Position numbers and translations under genes: made by a program
Part shown: one piece after another, positions 1 through 6,306 of the stretch
How the letters are laid out: every line of letters starts with the position of its first letter
Position numbering within the stretch: position 1 is the stretch's first letter
Notes under the pieces: generated by a model
Database searches by the model: none
What the model saw: only the letters and a program-made list of their open reading frames with translations
Told to the model about the DNA's origin: nothing
Origin: Chloroflexota bacterium
GTDB taxonomy: Bacteria; Chloroflexota; Anaerolineae; Caldilineales; Caldilineaceae
Direction: 5' to 3'
Length of the DNA: 7,049 nucleotides
Assembly: GCA_003577365.1 (NCBI GenBank)
Contig: QEUY01000185.1
Location: 1-7,049, forward strand

Positions 1-789
1 TTCTTCAACCCGGCGCTGTTTGATCGCGCGGAAGCCGCCTATCCTACCCCGCTGTGGACGTGGGATGACCTGCGCCGCGCGGCCACGGCCACGACCGATG
101 CCAATTTCGGCATCTATGGGCTGGCGCTGGCTCCCGACGCCAGCCGGCTCTTGGCCTGGCTCGCCGCCGACGACCGCGATGGCGACCCCTGGCGCGGCGC
201 AGATGCACTCTCCAGTATCGAAAATTATGTCAATCTATTTACAGAGGGTGCGGCGGTCGACCCGCTGCTCCTCGACAGCACTTGGGCGGGCGAAGCCTTT
301 GGCCGCGGGCGCGCCGCCATGACCCTCGAAGCCAACTGGCTGATCCCCTACCTGGCCGAGCAGTTCCCCGATCTGGCCTACAACGTCGTCGAACTGCCCA
401 GCGGAACCAGCCGCCGCAGCACGGTGGCCTTCGGCTCCTGTTGGGCGATCAGCCGCCGCGCTGCCGCCCCCCAAGCCGCGCTGCGATTGGCGGCGTTTCT
501 CACCACCCCCGACGCCAACCGCGCCTGGGCCACGGCAGCCGGCGCGCTGCCGCCTGCGCCCGACCAGGCGCGCGCCTGGCTCACCACCCACCCAGCCTAT
601 GCGCCCTTTGTCGCGGGGCTAGACTACGCCCTGCCCTGGGCGGGGCCGCCCGGTTTCAGCGCAACCCTGGATTCGCTCAATTCCCTGCTCGCCGCCGCCA
701 CCGCTGGCGCGGCGACCGCCGCCGATGTCGCCGCACGGCTGGACCCCGCCGCCACGCCTGCCCCGACCCGCGCAGCACCAGAGGATTGA
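1..789 (+). CDS. ABC transporter extracellular substrate-binding protein, C-terminal part (5' end outside window)
   Basis: The frame is open from base 1 to the TGA at 787-789 and gives 262 residues with no start in view, so this is the C-terminal part of a longer protein; family members usually have about 400-450 residues. The visible part looks like a family-1 (sugar-type) periplasmic binding protein. It begins FFNPALFDRA, has a P-x-TWDDLRRAA segment at residues 16-27, the box AFGRGRAAMTLEANWLIPYL at 99-118, and a SCWAISRRA strand at 147-155 followed by a helix with FLTTPDANRAWA (166-177), typical of the second lobe. The tail is rich in Ala and Pro. Such proteins capture a solute outside the membrane and deliver it to an ABC permease. 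No permease gene follows; any partners must lie upstream or elsewhere. The true start, signal peptide and lipobox are not visible. The ligand cannot be predicted; a sugar is the family default. Confidence 0.82.
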   Translation, partial: FFNPALFDRAEAAYPTPLWTWDDLRRAATATTDANFGIYGLALAPDASRLLAWLAADDRDGDPWRGADALSSIENYVNLFTEGAAVDPLLLDSTWAGEAFGRGRAAMTLEANWLIPYLAEQFPDLAYNVVELPSGTSRRSTVAFGSCWAISRRAAAPQAALRLAAFLTTPDANRAWATAAGALPPAPDQARAWLTTHPAYAPFVAGLDYALPWAGPPGFSATLDSLNSLLAAATAGAATAADVAARLDPAATPAPTRAAPED

Positions 790-814
790 CCCGCACTGCG
801 CGCTGCGCTACAAT
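786..814 (+). promoter_or_regulatory. Sigma-70-type promoter for glcDEF
   Basis: TTGACC (786-791, one mismatch to TTGACA) and TACAAT (809-814, one mismatch to TATAAT) are separated by exactly 17 bases, the optimal vegetative sigma spacing. Transcription would start near 821, leaving a leader of about 75 bases before the glcD ATG. The -35 box overlaps the stop codon of the upstream binding-protein gene, so the promoter is packed against that gene. No extended -10 TG is present. It is the only convincing promoter I see on the + strand, and the genes from glcD to 6306 may all depend on it. The call comes from sequence pattern only. Confidence 0.65.
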
Positions 815-822
815 GGGGTCAA
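786..822. repeat. 7-bp inverted repeat bracketing the glc promoter (candidate operator)
   Basis: TTGACCC (786-792) and GGGTCAA (816-822) are perfect inverted copies separated by 23 bases, with arm centres 30 bp apart, about three helical turns. One arm covers the -35 box and the other lies on the predicted start point. This is the geometry expected for a repressor or a looping dimer pair. There is no T-run after the right arm, so it is not an intrinsic terminator for the upstream gene. A 7-bp match could be chance. Confidence 0.35.
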
Positions 823-880
823 CCGCACGACTCACGCCCCGCAGTGTATATACGGGCACGCACGGCGGATACTGCACGAC

Positions 881-885
881 AAGGG
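881..885 (+). promoter_or_regulatory. Possible ribosome binding site deciding the glcD start at 898
   Basis: AAGGG at 881-885 lies 12 bases before the ATG at 898, a little far but the only Shine-Dalgarno-like run nearby. The in-frame ATG at 844 has no such run and would add 18 residues that do not resemble GlcD. Confidence 0.4.
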
Positions 886-897
886 CTGACCCATCCT

Positions 898-2343
898 ATG
901 GACCGAACCGTTTTTCTCACCGCGCTCAGCGCAATCCTACCCCCGGCGCGCCTCCTGCAGCGCGGCGCCCAGCTTGCGCCCTACGAATCGGATGCGCTTA
1001 CCGCCTTTCGCACCCGCCCGCTGGCCGTCGCCCTGGCCGAAACCCAGGACGAAGTGATCGCCCTGGTGCGGCTCTGCCATGCGCACGCCGTGCCCTTTGT
1101 GGCGCGCGGCAGCGGCACCAGCCTGTCGGGCGGCTCGCTGCCCGTCCAAGATGGCCTGGTGATCGCGCTCAACCGGCTCAACCGCATCCTCTCCGTCGAC
1201 CCGGAAGCGCGCACCGCCGTGGTGGAACCGGGCGTCGTCAACCTGGACGTCTCGCGCGCCGCAGCCGTGTACGGCCTCTACTACGCGCCCGACCCCTCCA
1301 GCCAGTTGATCTGTACCATCGGCGGCAACGTGGCCTTCAATTCAGGCGGCGCACACTGCCTCAAGTACGGCATGACCAGCAACCATGTGCTGGGCATCAA
1401 GGCCGTGCTGCCCGACGGCTCGCTTGTCCATCTGGGCGGCCCTAGCCTGGAATCAGTTGGCCCAGACCTGACCGGCTTTTTCGTCGGCTGCGAAGGACTC
1501 TTCGGCATCGCCCTGGAGATCACCCTGCGCCTCGTGCCCAAACCAGAGAGCTACCGCACCGTGCTGGCCTCCTATGACAGCCTGCAAGCTGCAGGCGATG
1601 CCGTCTCACAGGTCGTCGCCTCCGGCCTGCTGCCCGGCGCGCTGGAGATCATGGACCGGCTCGCCATTGAGGCCGCCGAAGCCTCGGTCAACGCCGGCTA
1701 TCCGCGCCACGCCGCGGCCCTGTTGATCGTGGAATTGGAAGGCGAGCGGGTCCAGGTCGAGGCCGAGTTTGTCGAACTGCAAAAGCTCATCGCCGCCTCC
1801 GGCGCGCAGGAAATCCGCATCGCCCACGACGACGCCGAACGCGCCCGCATCTGGAAGGGACGCAAAGGAGCCTTCTCGGCGGTGGGCCGTCTCAGCCCCG
1901 ACTACATTGTGCAAGATGGCGTCGTGCCGCGCAGCCGGTTGGGCCAGGCGCTGGCGACCATCGAACAACTGAGCAGCAAGTATGATCTGCGGGTTGCCAA
2001 TGTCTTCCATGCCGGCGACGGCAACCTCCACCCGCTGATCCTCTACGATGGGCGGCAGCCCGGTGCGCTGGCGCGCGCCGAAGCGCTGGCCGGCGAAATC
2101 CTGCACATGTGCATCGAACTGGGCGGCTCGATCACCGGCGAGCATGGCGTGGGCATGGAGAAGCGCCGCTATATGCCCGACATGTTCTCGCCCACCGACC
2201 TGACGGTGATGGAAGAACTGCGCCGCAGCATCGACCCGCTGGAGCTTGCCAACCGGGGCAAGGTCTTCCCCGACAGCCGCGCCCCTGCGCTGCATCCCGC
2301 CCCCCACCCGCTCGAACGACAGGGAGTGATCTCGCGCGTATGA
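898..2343 (+). CDS. glcD: Glycolate oxidase/dehydrogenase FAD-linked catalytic subunit GlcD
   Basis: 481 residues, close to the usual 480-500 for GlcD. The N-terminal FAD_binding_4 (PCMH/VAO-type) domain carries the FAD pyrophosphate loop RGSGTSLSGGSLP at residues 70-82, and IGGNVAFNSGG with HCLKYGMTSNHVLG at about 141-166. The C-terminal FAD-oxidase domain carries NVFHAGDGNLHP (368-379), the conserved GEHGVGMEKR (414-423) and a closing NRGKVFP (452-458). In the family this subunit oxidises glycolate (often also D-lactate) to the 2-oxo acid and passes electrons to GlcE/GlcF. D-lactate dehydrogenase and D-2-hydroxyglutarate dehydrogenase share this fold, but the adjoining glcE and glcF favour glycolate. 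I chose the ATG at 898 because homology begins there; an in-frame ATG at 844 is the alternative. The stop overlaps the start of glcE (ATGA). Transcription is expected from the promoter at 786-814. Confidence 0.93.
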   Translation: MDRTVFLTALSAILPPARLLQRGAQLAPYESDALTAFRTRPLAVALAETQDEVIALVRLCHAHAVPFVARGSGTSLSGGSLPVQDGLVIALNRLNRILSVDPEARTAVVEPGVVNLDVSRAAAVYGLYYAPDPSSQLICTIGGNVAFNSGGAHCLKYGMTSNHVLGIKAVLPDGSLVHLGGPSLESVGPDLTGFFVGCEGLFGIALEITLRLVPKPESYRTVLASYDSLQAAGDAVSQVVASGLLPGALEIMDRLAIEAAEASVNAGYPRHAAALLIVELEGERVQVEAEFVELQKLIAASGAQEIRIAHDDAERARIWKGRKGAFSAVGRLSPDYIVQDGVVPRSRLGQALATIEQLSSKYDLRVANVFHAGDGNLHPLILYDGRQPGALARAEALAGEILHMCIELGGSITGEHGVGMEKRRYMPDMFSPTDLTVMEELRRSIDPLELANRGKVFPDSRAPALHPAPHPLERQGVISRV

Positions 2344-3455
2344 GCACCGCACTCGCCGCCGCGCCGCGCATGGCGCCCGCCTCGCTGGCCCAACTGCAAG
2401 AATGTGTGCTGGCCGCGTCCCGTCTCCTGCCGGTGGGCGGCGGCACCAAGCCCGCGCTCTCGACGCCGCCCCAGGGCGTCGCTACACTGGCGCTCGGCGC
2501 ACTCAGCGGCATCCAAGAGTATGACCCCGGCGAATATACGATCACCACGCTGGCCGGCACGCCGGTCGCCGAGGTCGCCGCGGCGCTGGCCGCCCATGGG
2601 CAGTATCTGCCCTTTGACCCGCCGCTGGCCCGCGCCGGCGCGACCTTGGGCGGAACCGTCGCCGCCGGACTTAGCGGCTCCGGGCGCTACCGCTACGGCG
2701 GGCTGCGCGATTTTCTGATCGGCGTGCAGATCGTCGACGGCCAGGGGCGCTTGGTGCGCGGCGGCGGCAAAGTCGTCAAGAACGCCGCGGGCTTTGACCT
2801 CCCCAAGCTGATGATCGGCAGCCTGGGGCGTCTGGCCGTGCTGGGGGAACTCACCTTCAAGGTCTTCCCTGCGCCGCCTGCCTATGCCACGTTGACCGCC
2901 AACTACCCCACCCTCGCCGCCGCGGCCGAGGCCATGGCGACCCTGCGCCTTGGCGCGTTCGATCTCCTGGCCTTGGACCTGATCCCCGCTGCGCCGGGCC
3001 ATGCCGGGGCTGCGCTGCAACTGCGTATCGGCGGGCCGGGCACAGTCCTGCCCGAACGCGTCGAGGGGCTGCGCCACCGCCTGGGCGGCGGAACCATGCT
3101 CGACCCCGACGCCGATACATCCATCTGGCAGCAGGCCGCCGAGTTTAGCTGGGTTCCGGCGGGCATGGCGCTGGTCAAGACGCCGTTGACGCCGCATCAC
3201 CTGATCCCGCTCGACCAGCGGCTCGCCGCGGCGGGCGCGCACCGGCGCTATATAGCAGGCGCCAACCTCGCTTGGATTGCCTGGCCCGGCGCGCTCGACG
3301 ACCTCTCCGGCCTGCTCGCCTCCGCCGGGCTGTCCGGACTGGTGCTGCGCGGCGCGACGGCGCACCTGCTGATCGGCGCGCGCCAAGACACACTCTTCCG
3401 CAGCCGTATCACCGCCGCGCTCGACCCCCGGCAGCGATTCCTGCCCTACGAATGA
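2340..3455 (+). CDS. glcE: Glycolate oxidase/dehydrogenase FAD-binding subunit GlcE
   Basis: 371 residues; GlcE proteins usually have about 350-400. It has a single FAD_binding_4 domain with a short C-terminal region and lacks the large catalytic C-terminal domain of GlcD. FAD-loop signatures are PVGGGTKP at residues 31-38, ATLGGTVAAGLSGSGRYRYG at 101-120, and GGKVVKNAAGFDLPKLMIG at 142-160. It ends with LDPRQRFLPYE, the usual dehydrogenase C-terminal motif. It forms the GlcDEF complex and is required for activity in the E. coli system. The start at 2340 overlaps the glcD stop as ATGA, implying translational coupling. AGGGAG (2321-2326) lies 13 bases upstream, rather far for independent initiation. 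An in-frame ATG at 2370 (MAPASLAQ) is a possible shorter start. The long Ala/Gly-rich stretches match the high GC and do not suggest damage. Confidence 0.9.
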   Translation: MSTALAAAPRMAPASLAQLQECVLAASRLLPVGGGTKPALSTPPQGVATLALGALSGIQEYDPGEYTITTLAGTPVAEVAAALAAHGQYLPFDPPLARAGATLGGTVAAGLSGSGRYRYGGLRDFLIGVQIVDGQGRLVRGGGKVVKNAAGFDLPKLMIGSLGRLAVLGELTFKVFPAPPAYATLTANYPTLAAAAEAMATLRLGAFDLLALDLIPAAPGHAGAALQLRIGGPGTVLPERVEGLRHRLGGGTMLDPDADTSIWQQAAEFSWVPAGMALVKTPLTPHHLIPLDQRLAAAGAHRRYIAGANLAWIAWPGALDDLSGLLASAGLSGLVLRGATAHLLIGARQDTLFRSRITAALDPRQRFLPYE

Positions 3456-3470
3456 TCATCTGCCTGATCA
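3453..3470. repeat. Pair of TGATCA palindromes at the glcE-glcF junction
   Basis: TGATCA occurs at 3453-3458 (including the glcE stop) and again at 3465-3470, with centres 12 bp apart. Together they could form a 6-bp stem with a 6-base loop in the 42-base gap before glcF. This is weak and AT-rich relative to its surroundings. No T-run follows, so it is unlikely to terminate transcription. Confidence 0.25.
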
Positions 3471-3497
3471 CCCGAATGAAATGTGACTGCCTAGCCC

Positions 3498-4754
3498 ATG
3501 CAACATACCATCTCCGGCGCAGACCTCGGCCCGCAAGGGCCGGCCATGGTCGAAGCCATTGAAAAATGTGTCCACTGCGGTTTCTGTCTTGCCACCTGCC
3601 CCACCTACAAGGTGCTGGGCGAGGAGATGGATTCGCCGCGCGGCCGCATCTACCTGATGAAGAACGCGCTCGAAGGCGAGCTGTCCGTTCAAGAGACGCT
3701 TCCCTATATTGACCGCTGTCTAGGCTGCATGGCCTGCGTCACCGCCTGCCCCTCCGGCGTCGAATACGGCAACCTCCTGGCTCCCTACCGCGCCATGGCC
3801 GAGCGCCTGCGCAGCCGCTCCGCCGAAGATGCCGTGGCGCGCACCCTGGTCAACCAGACGTTGCCCTATCCGGATCGTTTTCGCCTAGCCGCCATCGCCG
3901 GGAACCTGGCGAAACCCCTGCAAGGGCTGCTGCCGGCCAAGCTGGGCGCCATGCTCGACCTCCTGCCTGCCGAGGTCCCGCCCGGCCAACCGCTGCCGGA
4001 CATGATCCCCGCGCAGGGGGAACGCCGCGCCCGCGTCGCACTGCTGGCGGGCTGTGTCCAGCAGGTGCTCTCGCCTGCCATCAACCAGGCCACCATCGCC
4101 GTGCTCACGCACAACGGCGTCGAGGTCGTCATCCCGCGCGGCCAAGGCTGCTGTGGCTCGCTCGCCCTGCACACCGGCGAAGCCGCCCAAGCGCGCAGCC
4201 TGGCGCGCCACAACCTGACCGTCTTTCCCAATGACGTCGACGCCATCATCACCAACGCCGCCGGCTGCGGGTCGGGTATGCACGAATATGGCTTGCTCTT
4301 CGCCGGAACCGAGTGGGAAGAGCAAGCGAAAGCCTTTGCGGGCCGCGTCCAAGACATCAGCGTCTTTCTCGACGCGCTGGGGCTGCGCCCGCCCAAGGGC
4401 TTGGCCGCACCGCGCACCGTCGCCTATCACGACGCCTGCCACCTGGCCCATGCCCAACGTGTGACCCTGCCGCCGCGCCGTCTGCTGGCGCAGATCGCCA
4501 ACCTGACTGTGGTGGAGATCCCCGAAGCCGAACTGTGCTGCGGCTCTGCCGGGACCTACAATCTGGAGCAGCCGGAATTGGCCTTCCAGATCGGCAGGCG
4601 CAAAGCTGAGAATATCCTGAGTACGCGGGCCATGGAGATCGTCACCGGCAATATCGGCTGCATGACCCAGATCCGCACCCACCTGGCCGCCCTGGGCAGA
4701 CCGCTGCCCGTGCGCCATACGATTGAGTTGCTCGCCGAAGCCTATGCCGCATAG
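3498..4754 (+). CDS. glcF: Glycolate oxidase/dehydrogenase iron-sulfur subunit GlcF
   Basis: 418 residues, close to the E. coli GlcF length of about 407. Two 4Fe-4S ferredoxin motifs are intact: CVHCGFCLATCP (Cys 24, 27, 30, 34) and CLGCMACVTACP (Cys 74, 77, 80, 84). Two CCG (DUF3390/heterodisulfide-reductase-type) cysteine-rich domains follow. The first has Cys 186, Cys 218-219 (GQGCCGSL) and Cys 257 (NAAGCGSGMHEY); the second has Cys 314 (HDACHLAHAQRV), Cys 347-348 (ELCCGSAGTYN) and Cys 388 (GNIGCMTQI). In the family this subunit carries electrons from the FAD subunits toward quinone at the membrane. The start at 3498 places the first cluster about 24 residues in, as in E. coli. It lacks a clear Shine-Dalgarno; an in-frame ATG at 3546 has AAGGG 6 bases upstream but would leave only 7 residues before the first Cys. 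An in-frame TAG at 3492 rules out an earlier start. It lies 42 bases after glcE. Confidence 0.94.
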   Translation: MQHTISGADLGPQGPAMVEAIEKCVHCGFCLATCPTYKVLGEEMDSPRGRIYLMKNALEGELSVQETLPYIDRCLGCMACVTACPSGVEYGNLLAPYRAMAERLRSRSAEDAVARTLVNQTLPYPDRFRLAAIAGNLAKPLQGLLPAKLGAMLDLLPAEVPPGQPLPDMIPAQGERRARVALLAGCVQQVLSPAINQATIAVLTHNGVEVVIPRGQGCCGSLALHTGEAAQARSLARHNLTVFPNDVDAIITNAAGCGSGMHEYGLLFAGTEWEEQAKAFAGRVQDISVFLDALGLRPPKGLAAPRTVAYHDACHLAHAQRVTLPPRRLLAQIANLTVVEIPEAELCCGSAGTYNLEQPELAFQIGRRKAENILSTRAMEIVTGNIGCMTQIRTHLAALGRPLPVRHTIELLAEAYAA

Positions 4755-4789
4755 CCCGGCGCGCCGTCTATTCCAGTAAGGCAGGTATC

Positions 4790-5164
4790 ATGTCCAAGTT
4801 CGTCAAAATCTCGACCCAATTGCGCGATGTGGCGCTGGTCAAAAAGGCGCTCGACGACCTCAAGATCGGCTATCAAGAGAACGCCCGCTATGTCCATCGC
4901 TGGAGCGGCTTCTCCGGCGATGTGCCGCTGGTGGTGCAGGGGCCGGGCCTCAGCGTTGGCCTGCGCGCCAAAGAAGATGGCACACTCGAAGTGCTGGCCG
5001 ACGACATGCAGATGGGCCGCGTCCGCCCCCTGATGCAGCAGGTTCAGCAGCGCTACGCCTATCACTCGGTGCTGGAGGCGACCGCCGCCGCCGGCTTCGA
5101 CCTGGTCGAAGAGGCCGTGGGCGCGGACAAGGTGATCCGGCTCACCGTGCGTCGCTGGGCCTGA
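4790..5164 (+). CDS. DUF1257 (Ycf35-like) family protein
   Basis: 124 residues, the normal size for DUF1257, the family that includes cyanobacterial and plastid Ycf35. It opens MSKFVKISTQLRDVALVKKA, matching the family's conserved M-S-[HK]-F-x-x-I-x-T start followed by a helix with LxxALxDL. It continues with short strands GVQ/GLR-type (about 48-60) and a closing VIRLTVRRW. It has no signal peptide, membrane segment or cysteine pair, so a soluble cytoplasmic protein is expected. The molecular function of the family is unknown. AAGG at 4778-4781, 8 bases before the ATG, supports this start. It follows glcF by 35 bases without a recognisable promoter or terminator and precedes a DUF2997 gene, a pairing known from cyanobacteria and other phyla. 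The family call is from memory of the pattern; no search was run. Confidence 0.8.
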   Translation: MSKFVKISTQLRDVALVKKALDDLKIGYQENARYVHRWSGFSGDVPLVVQGPGLSVGLRAKEDGTLEVLADDMQMGRVRPLMQQVQQRYAYHSVLEATAAAGFDLVEEAVGADKVIRLTVRRWA

Positions 5165-5190
5165 GCGCAGGTCTAGACAAGGGTTTCACA

Positions 5191-5388
5191 ATGCAACGTC
5201 AAGAGATCGAAGTGACCATCCTGCCGGATGGCCGCGTGGAGTACACCATTAAAGGGGTGAAGGGCAGCGCCTGCGAGAGCATCAGCGCGCTGCTGGAGCA
5301 GTTGGGCCAAGTGGAGACGGAGAGCCGCACCGCCGAATATTATGAACAGGACCCCGATGTCCAGCTTCACCTCTCCGCCGGAGAATGA
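5191..5388 (+). CDS. DUF2997 family small protein
   Basis: 65 residues, a typical DUF2997 length. The core reads EIEVTILPDGRVEYTIKGVK (residues 5-24), then a G-S-A-C motif with one cysteine (Cys 28), a helix ending LEQLGQVE (35-42), and a T-A-E-Y-Y element (47-51). This is the family pattern of two strands, a Gly-x-x-Cys turn and a helix. Function is unknown. DUF2997 genes usually sit beside DUF1257 genes, as here (26 bases apart), which suggests the two products act together. AAGGG at 5179-5183, 7 bases before the ATG, is one of the best ribosome binding sites in the window. The 3' end overlaps the next small gene. The single conserved cysteine could bind metal or form a disulfide, but that is speculation. 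Confidence 0.78.
   Translation: MQRQEIEVTILPDGRVEYTIKGVKGSACESISALLEQLGQVETESRTAEYYEQDPDVQLHLSAGE
5347..5351 (+). promoter_or_regulatory. Ribosome binding site favouring the start at 5357
   Basis: CAGGA, inside the end of the DUF2997 gene, ends 5 bases before the ATG at 5357. The alternative in-frame ATGs at 5342 and 5408 have no comparable run upstream. Confidence 0.45.
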
Positions 5389-5545
5389 GCTGGACCTGCC
5401 GCCGGCCATGCCGGTAGAGACCGAAATCTATATCTTGCCCAGCGGCGAAATTGTGATCGCCGATCTGCCCGCCGAATTGGCCGCGCACCTCGCCGCATGG
5501 GACCCGCCCCAGGTTGATTCGCAGCCGGCACGCCCGCCAGAGTAA
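5357..5545 (+). CDS. Small conserved-looking protein of unknown function, overlapping the DUF2997 gene
   Basis: I do not recognise a named family. With the start at 5357 the product has 62 residues: a Pro/Glu-rich lead, then a compact core ETEIYILPSGEIVIADLPAE and a helix AAHLAAW, and a Pro-rich tail. The core resembles the first strand pair of the preceding DUF2997 protein (E-I-x-ILP-S-G-x-I against E-V-x-ILP-D-G-x-V), so it may be a shortened paralogue or a partner of similar fold; it lacks the cysteine. It is acidic with no membrane segment. The frame overlaps the DUF2997 gene by 32 bases and stops 11 bases before the next gene. This arrangement, with a Shine-Dalgarno at 5347-5351, supports a genuine coupled gene. 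ATGs at 5342 (5 residues longer) and 5408 (45-residue product starting at the core) are alternatives. Confidence 0.6.
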   Translation: MSSFTSPPENELDLPPAMPVETEIYILPSGEIVIADLPAELAAHLAAWDPPQVDSQPARPPE

Positions 5546-5556
5546 GGAAGCGCCTG

Positions 5557-6302
5557 ATGGCCGCTACTTCGATCCTGCTCCAGCCCGGCTCCCCCGCAGG
5601 CAATACCCGGATTCGGCAGCTCTATCCCCATGTCGAACTGTTCAGCGAAGGCGATCCGCCCGCCAACTCGCTTTTTATCCAGGGCCGCGCCAAAAGAGCC
5701 AACGACGACGATCAACTGCTGATCGTCGACCCTAGCCTGGACGCAGCGACCCGTTTCCGGTTTGAAGGCCGCGTGGCCGTGATCTACACCGCCGAGGCGC
5801 TCTCGGTCGACCTGCCGCTGGTGCATACCGTCGCCGGCGGGGTGGCGCACATCCGGCTGGGCGAGCACTTTGTGGACATCTACAGCCAGAAGTACTGCAA
5901 CGTGGTGGTGCTGCCTGCCCTGGGCATCGTCTGCAGCGGGCAGTTTGGCAGCGGCCACACCCTCCCCCTGCTTGCCGCCGGGTCCGATGGTTCCGACGAA
6001 CTGGACGCCTGTCTGCTCTTGGCGCGGCTGCTCAAGCAGCACCGCCTCCAGCTATTGATCCCGCACACCGGCGGGCTGATCGACGATAAAGCGATCGCGC
6101 TCGATCACCTGGCAACCGACGTGAGCTATCTTCACGGTCTGCGCCGCGTGATCGCGCCGCTGGCGCAGCAGCAGGAGTCGCTCGACCACGTGCAGGCGCT
6201 GGCGGCAACGCTCATTCCGCGCGAGCGCGCCACTGCCAGCGCCGAATCCGTCCACCGTGCCAACGTGACCCGGCTCTACCGGAGTTGCACGCCCCTGCCG
6301 GA

Positions 6303-6306
<4 letters not shown>
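5557..6306 (+). CDS. MBL-fold-like protein lacking the metal-binding motifs (possible pseudoenzyme)
   Basis: 249 residues, soluble, no signal peptide. The order of elements follows a metallo-beta-lactamase-fold hydrolase. ANSLFIQG (36-43) matches the N-S-x-L-I strand and LLIVDPSL (54-61) the D-P/T-G strand. AVIYTAEALSVDLPL (74-88) sits where T-H-x-H-x-D-H should be. HIRLGEHFVDIYS (98-110) is followed by VVVLPALGIVCSGQFG (116-131) in place of the GHTPG and F-x-GD strands. LLIPHTGGLIDD (166-177) stands where v-x-PGHG normally lies. The tail SVHRANVTRLYR (231-242) matches the C-terminal helix common in that superfamily. The zinc ligands are absent, so hydrolysis is unlikely and a binding or scaffold role is an inference. 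AAGGA at 5544-5548, 8 bases before ATG, fixes the start. It is the last gene of the + series. The fold assignment is by eye; an unrelated novel family remains possible. Confidence 0.65.
5706..5728. repeat. Perfect 9-bp inverted repeat with 5-base loop inside the MBL-like gene
   Basis: CGACGATCA (5706-5714) and TGATCGTCG (5720-5728) are exact inverted copies around a 5-base loop, within codons 50-58 of the MBL-like gene. It could fold as a stable mRNA hairpin. There is no downstream T-run, so it is not a terminator. It encodes a D/Q/L/V-rich stretch, so coding content alone may explain it. Confidence 0.4.

Noticed and set aside
841..875. Possible hairpin GCAGTGT/ATACTGC in the glcD leader
   Set aside because: The stem is only 7 bp with a G-U pair and a 21-base loop; too weak to call a riboswitch or attenuator, and no T-run follows.
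282..1445. Long open frame (387 codons) on the + strand crossing the binding-protein end and the glcD start
   Set aside because: It overlaps two well-supported genes in another frame and its product is an Arg/Pro/Ala-rich sequence typical of shadow frames in high-GC DNA.
2169..3386. 405-codon open frame on the - strand opposite glcE, and a similar 248-codon one at 1606-2352
   Set aside because: Both are antisense shadows of glcD/glcE. Their products are Gln/Arg/Gly-rich without domain motifs, while the + strand frames carry clear FAD-domain signatures.
3885..4718. 277-codon open frame on the - strand opposite glcF
   Set aside because: Antisense shadow; the + strand frame contains all expected 4Fe-4S and CCG cysteines.
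4723..4754. TTGAGT near the end of glcF as a -35 box for the DUF1257 gene
   Set aside because: No acceptable -10 hexamer lies 16-18 bases downstream, so read-through from the glcD promoter is the simpler reading.
4755..4789. GGCGCGCC palindrome just after glcF as a terminator
   Set aside because: An 8-bp self-complementary run without a loop or T-tract; common by chance at this GC content.
5428..6042. 204-codon open frame on the - strand opposite the small gene and MBL-like gene
   Set aside because: No recognisable motif, no ribosome binding site seen, and it runs across two + strand genes that have good start signals.
6141..6170. CTGCGCC...GGCGCAG inverted repeat near the end of the MBL-like gene
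   Set aside because: 7-bp GC-only arms with a 16-base loop inside coding sequence, expected by chance and not followed by T residues.
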